DNA from: Lateolabrax maculatus
Lineage: Eukaryota > Chordata > Actinopteri > Acropomatiformes > Lateolabracidae
Assembly (NCBI GenBank): GCA_031216445.1
Contig: CM062218.1
Coordinates: forward strand, 11,114,501 to 11,178,500
Direction of reading: 5' to 3'
Length of the DNA stretch: 64,000 bases
Made by a program: the position numbers and the translations under genes. The notes under the pieces are model-generated. The model made no database searches. It was not told the DNA's origin and worked only from the letters and a program-made list of their open reading frames with translations. Positions within the stretch are counted from its first letter, which is position 1; every line of letters starts with the position of its first letter. Positions 1-13,176 of this stretch are shown piece by piece.

Positions 1-229
1 ACATGTGTTTTTTGAAGGATGTGTAAGTATTGACAACGAAGAATAAGCTCCAAATGTGGAATGCCATTAACAAGATCAATGCCTTCCTCTCTGAATATGG
101 TATGTTTTCATGTTTTATGGTTACAGGTTTGAAGATGGAAGTGCTGATGTCAGGTTGGGTCGGGTTCATCTGCGGTTCATTTAACTTGAGGCTTCCTCCT
201 GTGCGAGCAGCTTGGCGTGACTCTCATAG

Positions 230-248
230 GTGTGTGTGTGTGTGTGTT
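230..248 (+). repeat. (TG)n, short
   Basis: About nine TG units. Confidence 0.95.
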
Positions 249-679
249 TGCAAGTCTGTATGTGTTTGGTTGTGGGTGTGTGAAGTATCCAAACTGTGAA
301 TCACTGGTATCTGTTGATCCTTTGTATCTTGATATGCCCACTCTTTTTGTATCCTACGTAACACTCACACACAGGCACACACCTTTCCCCTTTCACTCTG
401 CTCTTTTATTCCTTCATGCTTGATTTTCCTTTCTAGCTTTAAATTAAAAAGACAGGGGACATACTGTATTTACACAATGAAATAATTAGAAACACTTTTT
501 GGCACGTGTTTGGGGGAAAAAAACGGGGGTCCATTCAGATCGGAGACCTGCTCTCACCACCTTTGCCCCGTGGCATCTGTCACCAACATCAAATGAAAAA
601 AAAAAAAAGAAAATACTACTGAGTTGTATTTATTTTGGTGTAATCATTAGGATTAAGCCGGTGCAGAAACGCATTAATT

Positions 680-1640
680 CCTAATCCTTGCCGTGTCCCC
701 TCTCCCTATCCCATCTTCTCCCTTGTTCCCCCCACCTCTCTTTTCTCCTCCTCTGTGTTCCCTCCCTCTCTCCCCCATGCTTTACAGCACCAAACGCTTT
801 TAATTTGTCAGGGAGAGGTGGAGGAGTTCGGGGGGGTTAGTTAGAGGCACTCGTTCGGAGCAGCTTTGAGCCTCTGCCAAGCTCTCGTTCGCATTGTGCT
901 GCTTACAGCTGGGCTTGCCCTCCTTCCCTGCTCTCTCCCTCTTTCTCTGCTCTGTTCTTCGTCTCGCTTTCTTTTTTTCCCTTTTCTCTTTTTTTTTTGT
1001 GTGCAGCACTGTCTGCTTTTTCTTGATGGTTTCTGCTGCGGGGAGTTGGGGAGGAGAAGGGGGTCACTTGTCATGGGGCCAGCTTTCGGGGTTTCCATCC
1101 CTTGTGCATGGACACACTCACACAAAGAGACACTCATGCGCATACACAGGCGCACAAACACGCACCAGTGGCAATAAACACCAGGGAGGCAAGACGGGGG
1201 GGGGGGGGGGGGGGACAAGGGTTGAGGGGGAGAGATGGAAGGGGGGAAGAAGGAGGTGAAGGGGGCAACATGGCACACTCTTCCGAGGCAACCAACAGCT
1301 CTACTTTCACCTTCTCTCCCTTGTTTTTTCTCTTTCCTCTTTCTTTACTTCCTCACATCTCTTTCAAGGTTTTTAAAGAAGCATGGAGAAGAGTAGAAGG
1401 CAAAAACTAATAGAAAAATCTTAAACCCTTATTATGTCAGAAATAAACTAAGACAAAGTGCACAAAAGACATGATCAATGGATGAAATAGAGTGAGAAAA
1501 AGAATAAAAGAGGCAGTTTCAGAGATAGGAGGCACGAGCGTGCAGAAGAAAAGACAAATAGAAAGAAAAGAGGGAGACAGATGAAATGAGAGAGATAAAG
1601 ACAGGCAAAACGAGACAGGGAGGCAGCAGAGAAACTCCAA
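680..1640 (+). repeat. Alternating polypyrimidine and polypurine stretches
   Basis: Plus-strand pyrimidine-rich at about 690-780 and 918-1,002, a G19 run at 1,196-1,214 within a purine stretch to 1,262, pyrimidine-rich about 1,300-1,360, then purine-rich about 1,485-1,640. The long low-complexity frames here are not genes. Confidence 0.8.
1196..1214 (+). repeat. Poly-G (19)
   Basis: Uninterrupted run of 19 G. Confidence 0.95.
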
Positions 1641-3043
1641 TAAAGGCACAGATCAGATAACGGCGTCTCTGAGGACTTCCAAATGTCCTTTTATCTCTGC
1701 AAGAAATGCTGATATTAAAAACCAAACTGAGATAGTGCACCATCATTTACTGCCTTTACCAAGTAGTGAGTTATTACCGTAAATTGGATCAGAAAATACT
1801 CATCGAGGCTCATCTGCAACACACTTACTGACTAAAGTTTCCTCTTCCGCCGTCTCATTGTGTCGTTCACACAGCATATTGTAGCTGCTGAAAAGCCTTG
1901 AAGGAAAGATGTGAGAAACAATCGTTGGGTAAAAACCACACTCCTAGTCAGGGCTTATTGACTCATCCTGTGGGCTGATTTGTCAGGTTATCCCACAGTA
2001 TCAGGTGTGTACTTTGTTGGATGCCAGATGTCGCCTACAAACATGAAAGACACATTTAGTTCTGTTTGAATGGAGAAGAATAGAGATGAATTCTTTCAGA
2101 ATGGGAGATAATATATGATTCAGAGCCCAGTTTACAGTAAAATGTTTCTGCTTTATTGTTGGTTAACGGTCCAATGGGGGAGTAACGACTGAGTCAGTGC
2201 TAACTGAAAGAGGCACACTTGTAAAAGTTCACTTACACATTAGTCTTTTGGAGGTTCTTTTTTGAGTGTATTAGAAACTTAAATGTATTCATTTTAATAT
2301 CACTATTTCTCAGTTTTTAAAAAGTGTTGGTCTACTGGAATGGAACTTTTAAAAGCAATACTTTAATTGTCTCATTATTTATATATTAATTCAGAGAATA
2401 CTTCCTAGCACACTTTCGGGAAAAAAGAGATTCTAAGAAAGCTCACATGACAATATCAATTACAAGAATTGGTCTAACATTGCCTAATAGACCATTTATT
2501 TAAATATAGACCCAGGCTTGTGAACTGAGTCTAGTTGCAACTTCCCTTTTTGTAATCTTTAACCCCAATCTTTAACTTTTATTTTTTTTACCAAAAACAG
2601 CAACAACAGATGACTAAGAATCAGCAAAGTGCTGTGGGTACCATGATGACTGAAGCTGTCTCATCCAAACTAATCAAATTTTAACATCAACAACCATCAG
2701 CTAGTGGCACATGCATCTGATGGTTGCCAAAGTAGTAAAAAGGAAATGAAAAAATCACATTTAATTTGAATAACAAATGAATCCTTTTAGTGGGAGTGCT
2801 GCAATTTTCCTCAACGTGTGTGGATAATGATCTGACTTCCAAAGGGATCAAATTGAGTTTGGTAAAGGTAACATCACCATGACAACTTGAAGAGTAGGCA
2901 GTTGATGGAGGGGGGTATGGGGGCCGTTTTCATTGAACACGGACTCATGAGAACCACTGGTGAAGGACAGCGTGGCTTTCTTATCCTTAAAGATTCCCAC
3001 TCAATCCAGATTCACATGAGAATCATCTCGTTGCAACCAGTTG

Positions 3044-3059
3044 TTTTTTTTTTTTTTTT
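3044..3059 (+). repeat. Poly-T (16)
   Basis: Uninterrupted T run in AT-rich flank. Confidence 0.95.
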
Positions 3060-3263
3060 ACCTGAACAACACTTTAATTCAAGATTGTGTGTGCAATCCT
3101 CACACAAAAAGTAAACACAGTAATTTTGCTCATTTATTCCCATAAATTATTTTCCTAGCAGGTGTAATGCACCTATCGCTACAAGTTGCCTAAATGCATT
3201 CATGAGATAAGCAGAATGGCAGCTTGCAAAATGTAGCAGCGGAGAGGCCTATTCAGCTACGTA

Positions 3264-3303
3264 ACACACACACACACACACACACACAGACACACACACA
3301 CAC
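3264..3303 (+). repeat. (CA)n microsatellite
   Basis: CA units interrupted once by GA. Confidence 0.97.
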
Positions 3304-4347
3304 TGCAACGCGTGGAGGGAGTTAAGTGAAACAATGTGCTCAGGATGTACTCAGCAGCAACACACATTTGTAAATTTTTGACTCTGCTGAGCTCAGAGCA
3401 GTTCGGCCCTCCTCGGCTCTCTTCTTCCAGCCCCTTTAAAGCGCAGGAGGAAACATGACCGCGCCGTGACTCCTCCAGGCTTACATTTCACTCTAATCGC
3501 CTGGGAAAACAGGAAATTGCGGTCTTGGAAAATGCAATGTTTATACTTAGGTCACATTTACACGAGAACCCCTCCCCCACCTCAACCCTCCTTTTGTTAT
3601 TTGATTTTACTATTTTCTTTGTTCTTTGATCTTTGTTGATTTACTGATTGGTTTTTTGACAGCTCTGATGTAATTGTAACAGCAGCCCATTTTTAATGCC
3701 GCACAAAAGTTGTTGTAGGGCAACGATGGGACTTTGATTACTGCAGTTGCATCCAACAACAACACTAACTTTGCAGAGGAAGTCAAATTATCTGCTTACA
3801 AATAAGTTAAAAACGCACTGTTCCACAACTTCAGCAAATTGAAACCTAAAAACACAGGCATGAGTAGATTGTTGCAGCAGTGAGAGACTCAAACTTTCAT
3901 GTAAACTTATCGTTTGTCAGCAGAACCCAAGGCTCAGCTTTACCATTACATTTTCTGGTCTTCAACCACGTGGCTAGAAATTGGCGCATATCCAGTCATG
4001 TGCCTACTCTGTTTCTCCGTCACTCCGCCCTTCAGTTTTCACTTCAGCTCTCACCATTCTGCAGACTCCACAAACCATTTGATATTTGACTCTCATTTCC
4101 TCATTTGTTCTCTGTGTGTGCGCTTCTCCTTTTGTCAGTGTGTATCCTTTTCACACACATATGCACGTTTTGTTTTCTCCGCCTACGTTGTTGTCCATAT
4201 CTCTGCCCCGTCCTACCTGTAACACTACCTGCAGAACTTCCTCATCTTCGCCATCAATCATGCCGCTCCCCTCCAGCTTTCACACTGGCCTCAAGCCCTT
4301 ACTCCCCATTTCATGGATCATGGACCTCCTGCATACTTCTATGCACT

Positions 4348-4364
4348 TGTGTGTGTGTGTGTGT
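4348..4364 (+). repeat. (TG)n, short
   Basis: About eight TG units, some 150 bases before a CA tract of opposite polarity. Confidence 0.95.
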
Positions 4365-4517
4365 ATTTATGTGAATGATGAGAAACAGGGAGAGAGAAGT
4401 GTAACTTGATCTTTGGACATCTTGAGTGCCTTGCCTCCGCTCTGTTCTCCTTGAAGGGATGTGAATGGCAGGCAGGTGAACACACCTGGAGCCCTGAGGC
4501 GCCACGTGCACACAGAT

Positions 4518-4519
<2 letters not shown>

Positions 4520-4553
<34 letters not shown>
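4520..4553 (+). repeat. (CA)n microsatellite
   Basis: Seventeen CA units, uninterrupted. Confidence 0.97.
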
Positions 4554-4555
<2 letters not shown>

Positions 4556-7500
4556 TCTCTCTTCCTAAGCCTGCTCTGATGCTTCTCTTAAAGCCCCGGA
4601 GTTAAGGGGCAAGCCTCTTTGGTGTCTCTTTTACAGGGTTGTGAAGTGTTGACAGTTGCACATTATGGAGACAAATTGAGGCCCGGAGTTTGGTGCGTCT
4701 CCAGACGAAGTAGATGGATGTTTCAAAACACTCAGAGGATAATCTAGATGGAATCTCAGACTTTTTGGAGAAATCTCTGTAGTCTTGGCTCACAGCGTGC
4801 TGGAGTGACAAATGGGGAAATTGATACAAGCTCCAAACAATTTTCCCCCCCCCGAATGTTTTATAGGTTCATCAGAAAATACCAAATGGTTTGTGGAGCT
4901 TAGAAATGACAAAGTGGGCAGAAAAAATAGAAGCTTCTCTCCGAGGAGCGAGAGCGTGGAGCGGCAGCGAGACAAGCAAACAGAAAGCTAAAACCTTTTA
5001 GTCTGATATAATAATGTTAGTTGTTATTGCAACACTGAGACTATTTTGGCACAGGAAATAGAATCGCTGGAAGTTATTTTCGGAGAAGACTTGCTGCGGG
5101 TCTCTCCATGGCTGAAGAGAAGGGTGCCTGGATACATAGTGGTCTGGTGGTCCCCTCAGATTTGCATATAAATGCGGAGACATTTTTAGCGTTGGCGGCA
5201 GGAGGGCAGACGGGGGTTAAGTGGTCGCAATGAGTTGGTTTACCCAGCAAGCCTTGATTTAGTCTGTGGCGAAGGGCAAAGCTATCATTAGGAACTCACC
5301 ATGCTCACCGCTACGACACACTGATAATGTACCAGTCTGGTGCAGTCTGCTGGAGGAGAGCAGCTCGTTTGGTTAAGTCTGTTCGAGACTTCTCCCAGCA
5401 GCAACAATCCTCTATTAGCTTCTGTCTAAGAGAGAGAAACGAAAAGCTCACTATCTCCAGGAGAGTCTCTGCTGTGGTTGTAAGTTTATGTCTTGCGATT
5501 TTTATGGCATTTTAGAATTAAGCTTCTTTTTCCATTTGAAGTCAGACGTTCATCAGAGAACATTTTGTCGCTATCTTGTGAAAACCATGTATCTGCAGAA
5601 TGTCAGCGTTTCAGAAGAAAAGTTTTTTTTAACTTTATGGTAATTTTCAGCTAACCCAGTGGACTTTAAAATTATTTATTTAGTTTAAGAAGTAGGAACC
5701 TTTTTCTCTAAACGCTTAGGTGTAACTGAAAAATTTGGAGATAAATATGTATGAATATATATATATTTTTTTTGCATGTTTGTCCTTGCATTAATAGCTT
5801 CTTATTTATTTCATTGACATATTGACAGACAGCTGTGTAAATATGTATCATGTACAGATGGTTGGATACTGCACATAAAATTACAAAATACTTTATTATA
5901 TACAATGTACCTTAAAGACAATTTTCTTACATTACTGAATTCACATATTCCAAACAAATGAACTCAAAACGTTTTGAGGAAAATAACCTACTCTGTATTT
6001 TAATTAGGAGTATTTCTAGGCCTCTAGTCCTGTTACAAGACTATATGTGGCTCTACTGTATGTGTCTTTGTGTGTATCTTTAACGACTTAAGCATCTTAC
6101 AGCTATTTTACAAATCACAACATTAATCTTTAATGTTGTTTTAATCCAATGATCCTGGATTCAAAGATAATACACTGGTCCATCTTTCAAAAGGCTACTA
6201 AAGCATATCCGAGGCATAAAGGATGTAACTTAAAACCTGATTTGTGTTTGGTTAATCAAGAAACTTAAACAAAGTTAATTATAAAAAATAATTATTTTTC
6301 TTTGTTAACATGGGAATGTATTGAGCATGCATGCTTTTGTTCAGCAACACCCTGCTTAACACTCTTGCATACTTTCACACCACTGCCCTTGTGCAGATGT
6401 GCCTTTAAAATAAAAGTATATTTTTAAACATGACTTGAAAGTGTTGTATTGGAGTACTTCAATTCCAAAATAAAAAAAGGACATTTAAAGACAAGGAGCT
6501 TACATTTTTGGTAGCGATAAACTCTATAATTTAAACATTTTACTGTCATAATAAGATAATCTACTTATAGCCAGAGCCACTTGTGGTTCCACAATTAGAG
6601 CTCTGCATCTATAGTGGTAGCACATGTAATTAGCAGAGTGTATGTGTGTGTGGGTGTGTGTGCTTGTGTGTGTATGCTGAAGGAAATAGAAGAGAAGTGG
6701 TGAGCTATTTCCTGCCCCTTAGCACCTCTCTGCCTTTGTCTTGGATTTTAAGAGGGGTTCAACCTCATTGTCGACAATAAACACTACAAAAGGGACTTGC
6801 CACGGCCCTCCCTTGACACCCACACACACGCACACACACCGAACCTCAAATGGCGTTATTTGAATTTAAATAGAAGTGTACAGTATTGTGCACTGGTGAG
6901 TAAAGTGCATCATCCATTAGTGAGGACACCCTTAGGTCTCCTTTAAATAACCCTTTGCTCTGCCTCGCCCCCACATTTCCCCTTTCTGGCTTTGTTAGGA
7001 GCTGACAGGACGACAATGAGAAAATTGTCACAATCCTCATTCAGATTTTTTTCCCCCACTTTGCTCGCTTAATATTAGATTGTATAAAAATAATTAACCT
7101 GGCCTGGCAAAATTAAAGTCTCTTTGGAAATGAACTTGAGGCCTAAGCTTTGATAGTTTAAAAAATTACCAGGGATTTTTCATGTGTTAGCCAGTAACAA
7201 ATTACATTATTGCAAACTTTAACCTTTAATTAAGCTAGAGTTAATCCATTACAGTGAAAAACCTTTATTTTTTATCAAAGAAAATCAATAAAATAATTCC
7301 AATTTAAGACCCAGAATACAAAGAAAAATGAAAAATGGATGTTATGAAAAATGATCATGAGATTTACCTAATTTCTTGCATTATAGAAGCAGCTCTGAAT
7401 CTCCGTATATTGGAGACATATAATGGCCCTTATACAGTATGCACAACTGCTTAGCCACACAATGATAATGTAACTGACAACAATGTAGGTGACTGCTTGT

Positions 7501-7621
7501 TTACAGTCAAGCAAGTTTCACCTCTCAGCACTTTAGATTCTCACACTGTAGTGGAATGATTGGAAGCAAATGATCGCAAAAAAATCACTAAATGCTTTAG
7601 AAAATGGCAGAAATGTTAAAA

Positions 7622-7900
7622 GGAATAATTTGGCATATTATGAAATACGCTTATATACTTTCATGTATAAAAAATGTCACGTTGTGGTTTTACAGGCGTT
7701 TATGATCTAGACAAACAGTGACCTCCTGGAGTCTTGTCGTCGCCTTGAGGTTGCAAGGCAACCAGGGAAAACTCCAGAAAGTTACTGCACCCAGCCAAGA
7801 AACTGTCAATAGTCACATTACCCCCCAAAAAAACACGATGTGACATTTTCGCTCTTTGGTTTTTGTAGTTGAACATGTTGTAACATGTTAATAGGTTGGG
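7622..7900. mobile_element. Percomorph interspersed fold-back repeat, internally deleted
   Basis: The stretch opens with TTTGGCATATTATGAAATA-like sequence and contains the core words CCTTGAGGTTGC, AGGCAACC and GTTACTGCACCC, which I recognise from a repeat widespread in percomorph fish; I cannot name the family with certainty. The centre is an imperfect palindrome: AAAATGTCAC at 7,671 pairs with GTGACATTTT at 7,840-7,849, and an inner hairpin pairs GGTTGC with GCAACC around 7,749-7,763. Relative to the family as I remember it, the left half is shortened. No coding capacity. Confidence 0.6.
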
Positions 7901-8185
7901 AGAGTGAACAGTAAGTGAGGCTAATATTCATAAAATAAAATTATAAACACTGGATTACATGTATACAATAGCTGTGGTTACGGGGACAATATTTATTCAA
8001 TCTGACTGAAATTATTCTGATTAGAGATTCCAACTTAACGGTTTACATGGATGCTGAATAAAGTGATCCGATAAGATGTATGTTTACATGCCCCAAAGCA
8101 TTTAATCAGAATACAACATTTTTGATATGCACCCGCTGTGAAGAGTCTAATCTGCTGGAGATATAACAGAAGAAGAAGAACGAAC

Positions 8186-8193
<8 letters not shown>

Positions 8194-8226
<33 letters not shown>

Positions 8227-8252
8227 CACACACACACACACACACACACACC
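8194..8252 (+). repeat. (CA)n microsatellite, interrupted
   Basis: Two CA tracts joined by a TCT interruption near 8,224-8,226. Confidence 0.97.
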
Positions 8253-10316
8253 ATATATGCAGGTCCCTGGCTGTAATATGTATTGTTATCGCTACACTAA
8301 ATTTACTTAATGTTACACATCACAATAATGTTTCTGGACTTTCAGGTTAACGTTACGTTATAAAGCGGGAAACTAAAATCCACCCACCAGCCACAGCTCG
8401 TAAATACATTCAATGGCTATTGCTGTCAAAATGCAAACCATCAATATGGTGGTGCTTGCGTTTGACTGTTCTGTGTTATTGCAAATCTATGGATTTTGTT
8501 GGAGAATTAGGTCCTCAAGTGTTGAATGGGGTATTTCTTTTCTTTTCACACGTCCAGAATGTTTGTAGTTCAAGGGCAAATGTTTTACATCACCAGAGAG
8601 TACACAGCTGTCTTTAACTACAATGAAAAAGACCAGTTTCAGTCTCAACCGACCGTCCTAAAACCTAAAACAGATTTACAGTATATGGCTCTTTGTTTGA
8701 AAGAACAATTGCACACCAACGCTTGGACAATGTACTCCAGATTCTGCACATTTGTCCAAAAGCCTACAACATGTGTAGAGACTTCGAACTAATTCTCCAC
8801 TGCAACAGTACCCAGGCTCTTCTAGACTGACGTTCTGTGGCTAAAATAATGTCAGGGACAGGAAAAAGCTGTTGTGTTATCTTGTCAAAGCACGGAGGCC
8901 ACGCAACAATGGCGAAACGTGTCCGCTGCCAAGAGAAGCGTTTTATACGTAAATTGGGGGTTGATGACATATATTTCATGACCGGCAACGGTTTGAACTA
9001 TGAGCCTGACACTTCAAAGGGATCGGGTTTCCTCACAAGTTTATTTCCAGTTCCTCTCTGCAATGAGTTTTTAGTGGTGTGGGCTTGGCTGAGGGAGAAA
9101 GGAAAGGAGAGGGAGATTTCACACACGGGGACAGACAGATGTATGCAGGCTTGCTCACTCGCGCACACTAACGCGCACGAGAGCTTAGACAGAGTGCTTG
9201 CACTTCAAACAAATGGGACTTCATCAATGTACATCAGTAATGGTTCCAGGCTGCCCCAACAGCCCTAATCATTTCCAGAGGGAGACACAGAGCAAGAGAC
9301 ACAGAGAGACAGAGTTTCTTTTTTTTTTTTCTTCTGCTAATGCCTCGGTTGCAAGTGTACCTTCAAACACTAAAGCACATATAATTGTAGGATAAATTTC
9401 AGCCTGCTAGTACAGACATGTGAAGGACACTGTGAAGAGAATATAAAGAAATGTGCTTTTATTCAGGGTATGCACTTTCATATTCCGTACAATAAAAACA
9501 CACACTCCCTCAGCATGTTTTGTTTACATTTAACCTGTGCAGGATGCAAGGTATAAACATAATCCTCAGTGACTACAATGTATCCTCATAGTAAGTCAGG
9601 TAAGTCATGTAAACAAAGATCAGGAGATGTTGCATTCAAGAAACCGCAAAGGACCCTTTGTTGCAAACAGCTGGCTGTGTGATTTGGAACAAAGTGTTGC
9701 AGGTTTGCCTCGACTAGCGATATTTTATCTGAAGTGATCCGACTGGAGCCGAGATGTTCTTTTCTTTATGTCCAAAACAAACACAGTGTTTGTCGTTCCT
9801 AGCAGAGTTAATGTGGTGTGGATATCCAGTGCAGAATCTTTGTATTTAGAATGAAATGAAGCTGAAAATGGCCAGGTGCTGCAGATACAAAAAACAAGTC
9901 ATCGGTCGGGTCAATGTAGGCTACTAGAAAGAAAGCGACAATGTTTGTGCACCTGTGGAAAATCTTTTGTGAGGAACACAGCGTGTTTTTAATTTTGAGG
10001 GGAAAAAAAAGAGTGGGAGGTCCTCTCACTTTTATCTTTTTGTTTTTTTGTTTTTTAAAACCAAGCAGAGAGGAAGGCACAGGAGAGTTCTGGCAAGATT
10101 CAGGCCATCGGGGGGAGTGTGTGCAGCTCCACAACTAACTGACTGAACCGCTTAATGATCTGAACACCATGTGTGTCCTTAACATGGTGAACAAACAGAA
10201 CTTAAATATAAGATTTAAAAGGAAGAAGATGATTTGGCTCCTATTGAGGGTCTACTTCCTAACTGGGGGAAAGGCAAGTTTTAAAGAGATCCAAAAATAG
10301 AAGAAAAAGATTTTGT

Positions 10317-10339
10317 CCCCCCCCCCCCCCCCCCCCCCC
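10317..10339 (+). repeat. Poly-C (23)
   Basis: Uninterrupted run of 23 C. Confidence 0.95.
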
Positions 10340-10586
10340 AGATAACGAGGATAAATGGATGAATTGTTTCTCAGACACAAATGGACAGATTTGAGGGAGA
10401 AAGAGACCATGTGTGGTGACAGTTGGTCCCAACATGTGACGCCCCCTTGGCAGACCAGTGGGATCTGGGCGTGCTGGTTGGCTGGTTGTCATTGCTAGGT
10501 CACGCCTGATTGGACAGTGGTCAACGACAGAGCCACACCCCTCGGTGGGGAAGCTAATCTCTGGGTAGCAGGTCCACACGAAAGAA

Positions 10587-10589
<3 letters not shown>

Positions 10590-10619
<30 letters not shown>
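10590..10619 (+). repeat. (TG)n microsatellite
   Basis: Fifteen TG units, about 180 bases before a CA tract. Confidence 0.97.
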
Positions 10620-10620
<1 letters not shown>

Positions 10621-10799
10621 TGAGAGAGCGAGCGAGAGAGATGGGACCACCAGTCTACACTCACTACAGTGCCAATTCATGGTGGCAGTGGAAACTTCCC
10701 TATCGGCAGACACAGAGACCCACAAAATACAGTATCTTCAACACCACCCACCTTTCCTGTTGTTACACACAATCTCTTCCTCTTCTCTCACTACTCTAT

Positions 10800-10801
<2 letters not shown>

Positions 10802-10862
<61 letters not shown>
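10802..10862 (+). repeat. (CA)n microsatellite, long
   Basis: About thirty uninterrupted CA units, likely polymorphic. Confidence 0.97.
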
Positions 10863-10864
<2 letters not shown>

Positions 10865-13158
10865 GATGATAAAACAACCCTGTGTGGGAAATAATCTGTA
10901 ACATAGATTCCCTGTGATCATTTCGGTCATTTCCCAGTGACCTTACACCACAAACAACTGACAAACGACGTGCCTCCATGATATAATACTAATGCAGTTT
11001 ACGAGCCATTACCGGCCCTGACATCCGTGTGGTGTTCCAGCTGACACAATTTGTGGTTGCAGCTTCATTGCTTCAACAGTCAAAACATAGAACAGTTCTT
11101 GACAGTAAATTATTACTTACCTTGGAACGTGGAAACTGCTCGGCAGGCTGTGAGAAGTGAAAGATTTAGAACAGAGGGAGAATTCATAGCGCTCTGTGAC
11201 ATCAGCCATCTTGGCAGACGTGGAAAAAGTGATTGTAATCAAACAATGGTCGCATCCACTGAGCTGTTTAAGGTGATGTACCATTCTATAGGAAATAAAC
11301 ACAATGTTTCCAGGCGCTGCAGCCCAGCGTTCGTGTCTGATCTTGTTCCTCCATTTTTTTGCAGGTTTGATTTCTTTCCAGCTCGTCCACCCTTTCATTA
11401 AGTCATTTAATTCTCTGTCCTTCTGAACTGCCAAAAACTCCAATTTTTCTCAAATCAGTTGATTCACTTGTTTTTAAACTTTCCTCCTAACAAATACATA
11501 ATCTGCAACTGTATGTTACTGTCTTTTTTCCTATTAGGATTTACTTAGCCTTTCCCCTTAAATTAAAAGTTGACATAGTATGTACAATTATAATACATAT
11601 TACAGTGCGAATAAGAAAACATCACGTGTTTCATGTGTGAAAACAATTTTAATACGTCTGTGGAAAAATTCAATTTTGACTATTCATAGACACCTGAAAA
11701 ACAAGCATACTGAAGTGCTTTATTAAGTTTACCTTTTACATCAAATGACAATTATCACTTTTTGGTTGATTAATTCACTCAGGTTCACAGAGGTTATCAG
11801 TCACGGTTTGTTCTGTAGGGAGCAATGACAGCTCACTAACATGAAAAGTAAGCCAAAGCTGAGGGCATTATTAATTTTGGGAGGTCAGGTGACTTATATT
11901 GTGATTAAATAAAGAGATGCTTACAAAAAACACATAAAAATATGTTTATATGCTTTTCTTATGCAAACTTTTGTTTTCTAAAAATCTAGGACAGTGTTAT
12001 TTTCAGAAAATAGTATCACCTAGTGAAAACCTGCTGAAACCAATATAGCGAGGCATCACTCCCACTGTATTTGAGTTAAATGTGGGAAGCCATAAGGTAT
12101 CACCATGTAACCCGTAATTTCAAAATGACTTTGTCATGATATTGAGAAACAGAAGTCCACTGTCTTCTTCCTCCTCAACCACAACTCCTACTTTCTTTAT
12201 CTCTATCACATGCTTCCTCCTCCAGCCATTACATGGGAACTGCATGTCGAGCTTGTCACACACTCCGTGACATGTTGAGTATGGCTGCTTATCTGGCTTG
12301 CTTGGGAAATTGGCCACGATGCTCCAGTGATGTGGTCAGACAAGCTGGCTATACAAAAGACTGGCAGAGGCAGAAGGAGACGCAGAGTCAGAGAGAGGAA
12401 GCCTATTTCCTGAGAGGAATATTGATCTGATCATCTCCTCCTTCTTCTAGCTTCAGCTCCTTTCCTCAGATAGTCCGGAGAGAAAGAGGATGAGTGACAA
12501 AGACAGGGGAGAGGATAGAGGCTGAAAGAGAGTGAAGGAAAAGGAGACAGATAAGGGGGATGATGGCGCCACAGCCGTATTCTCTCTCTGCCAGGCCCAC
12601 AGTTCAGTGCTATACAGCAATGGCACAGGGAACAGATTAATAATATATCCACACAATCTCTCAAGTGGTGTGGCTCCCAAGCACTCCATTATAACCACAA
12701 GTGCACGGGCTGCAGTAAAGCACTTTAGTCAGCAAGCCCTCAAATGCTCTATCTGTCCATCTGAAATGCACACCCCTCGTGCTCAAGTTCATCGCTATCA
12801 ATCACAAGCTATTAGGACTGAGGAAAAAAAGCCACAACTGATAAAACCCTCTCGAAGTACATCTTAATTGATGCTTCCATATCCATTCCTCATATCCCTG
12901 CGGTGCAACGCTGACGTGATCTACAAGCTCATCAGTAGGAAATTAACCAAGTCAACGGGCCATGTTCTGTCCAGTGAGACCAACACAAATAAATATCCTG
13001 AACCATCTGACCAATAACATTACAGCACCAAGCCTACTTCCAATTGCTCTCTTCTTGATTCCTCTCGGATATTTATGAGGTTAACATTTTAGTGCTGCAA
13101 GTGTTCAATCTCAACAATCTTGAACTAGACTAAGATTCATTTTTGTTAAGAAAATCAG

Positions 13159-13176
13159 TATATATATATATATATC
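13159..13176 (+). repeat. (TA)n
   Basis: Nine TA units. Confidence 0.9.

Larger units (their letters stand above)
1..7621. other. Upstream intergenic flank, proximal to window start
   Basis: Apart from the listed repeats I see no exon, RNA gene or named element. The part from about 5,500 to 7,620 is AT-rich and unremarkable. Every open frame is short or low-complexity. Confidence 0.6.

Noticed and set aside
8837..9268. 143-codon open frame with mixed composition
   Set aside because: No domain or homology that I recognise, no splice signals that make sense, and no supporting context. Consistent with chance.
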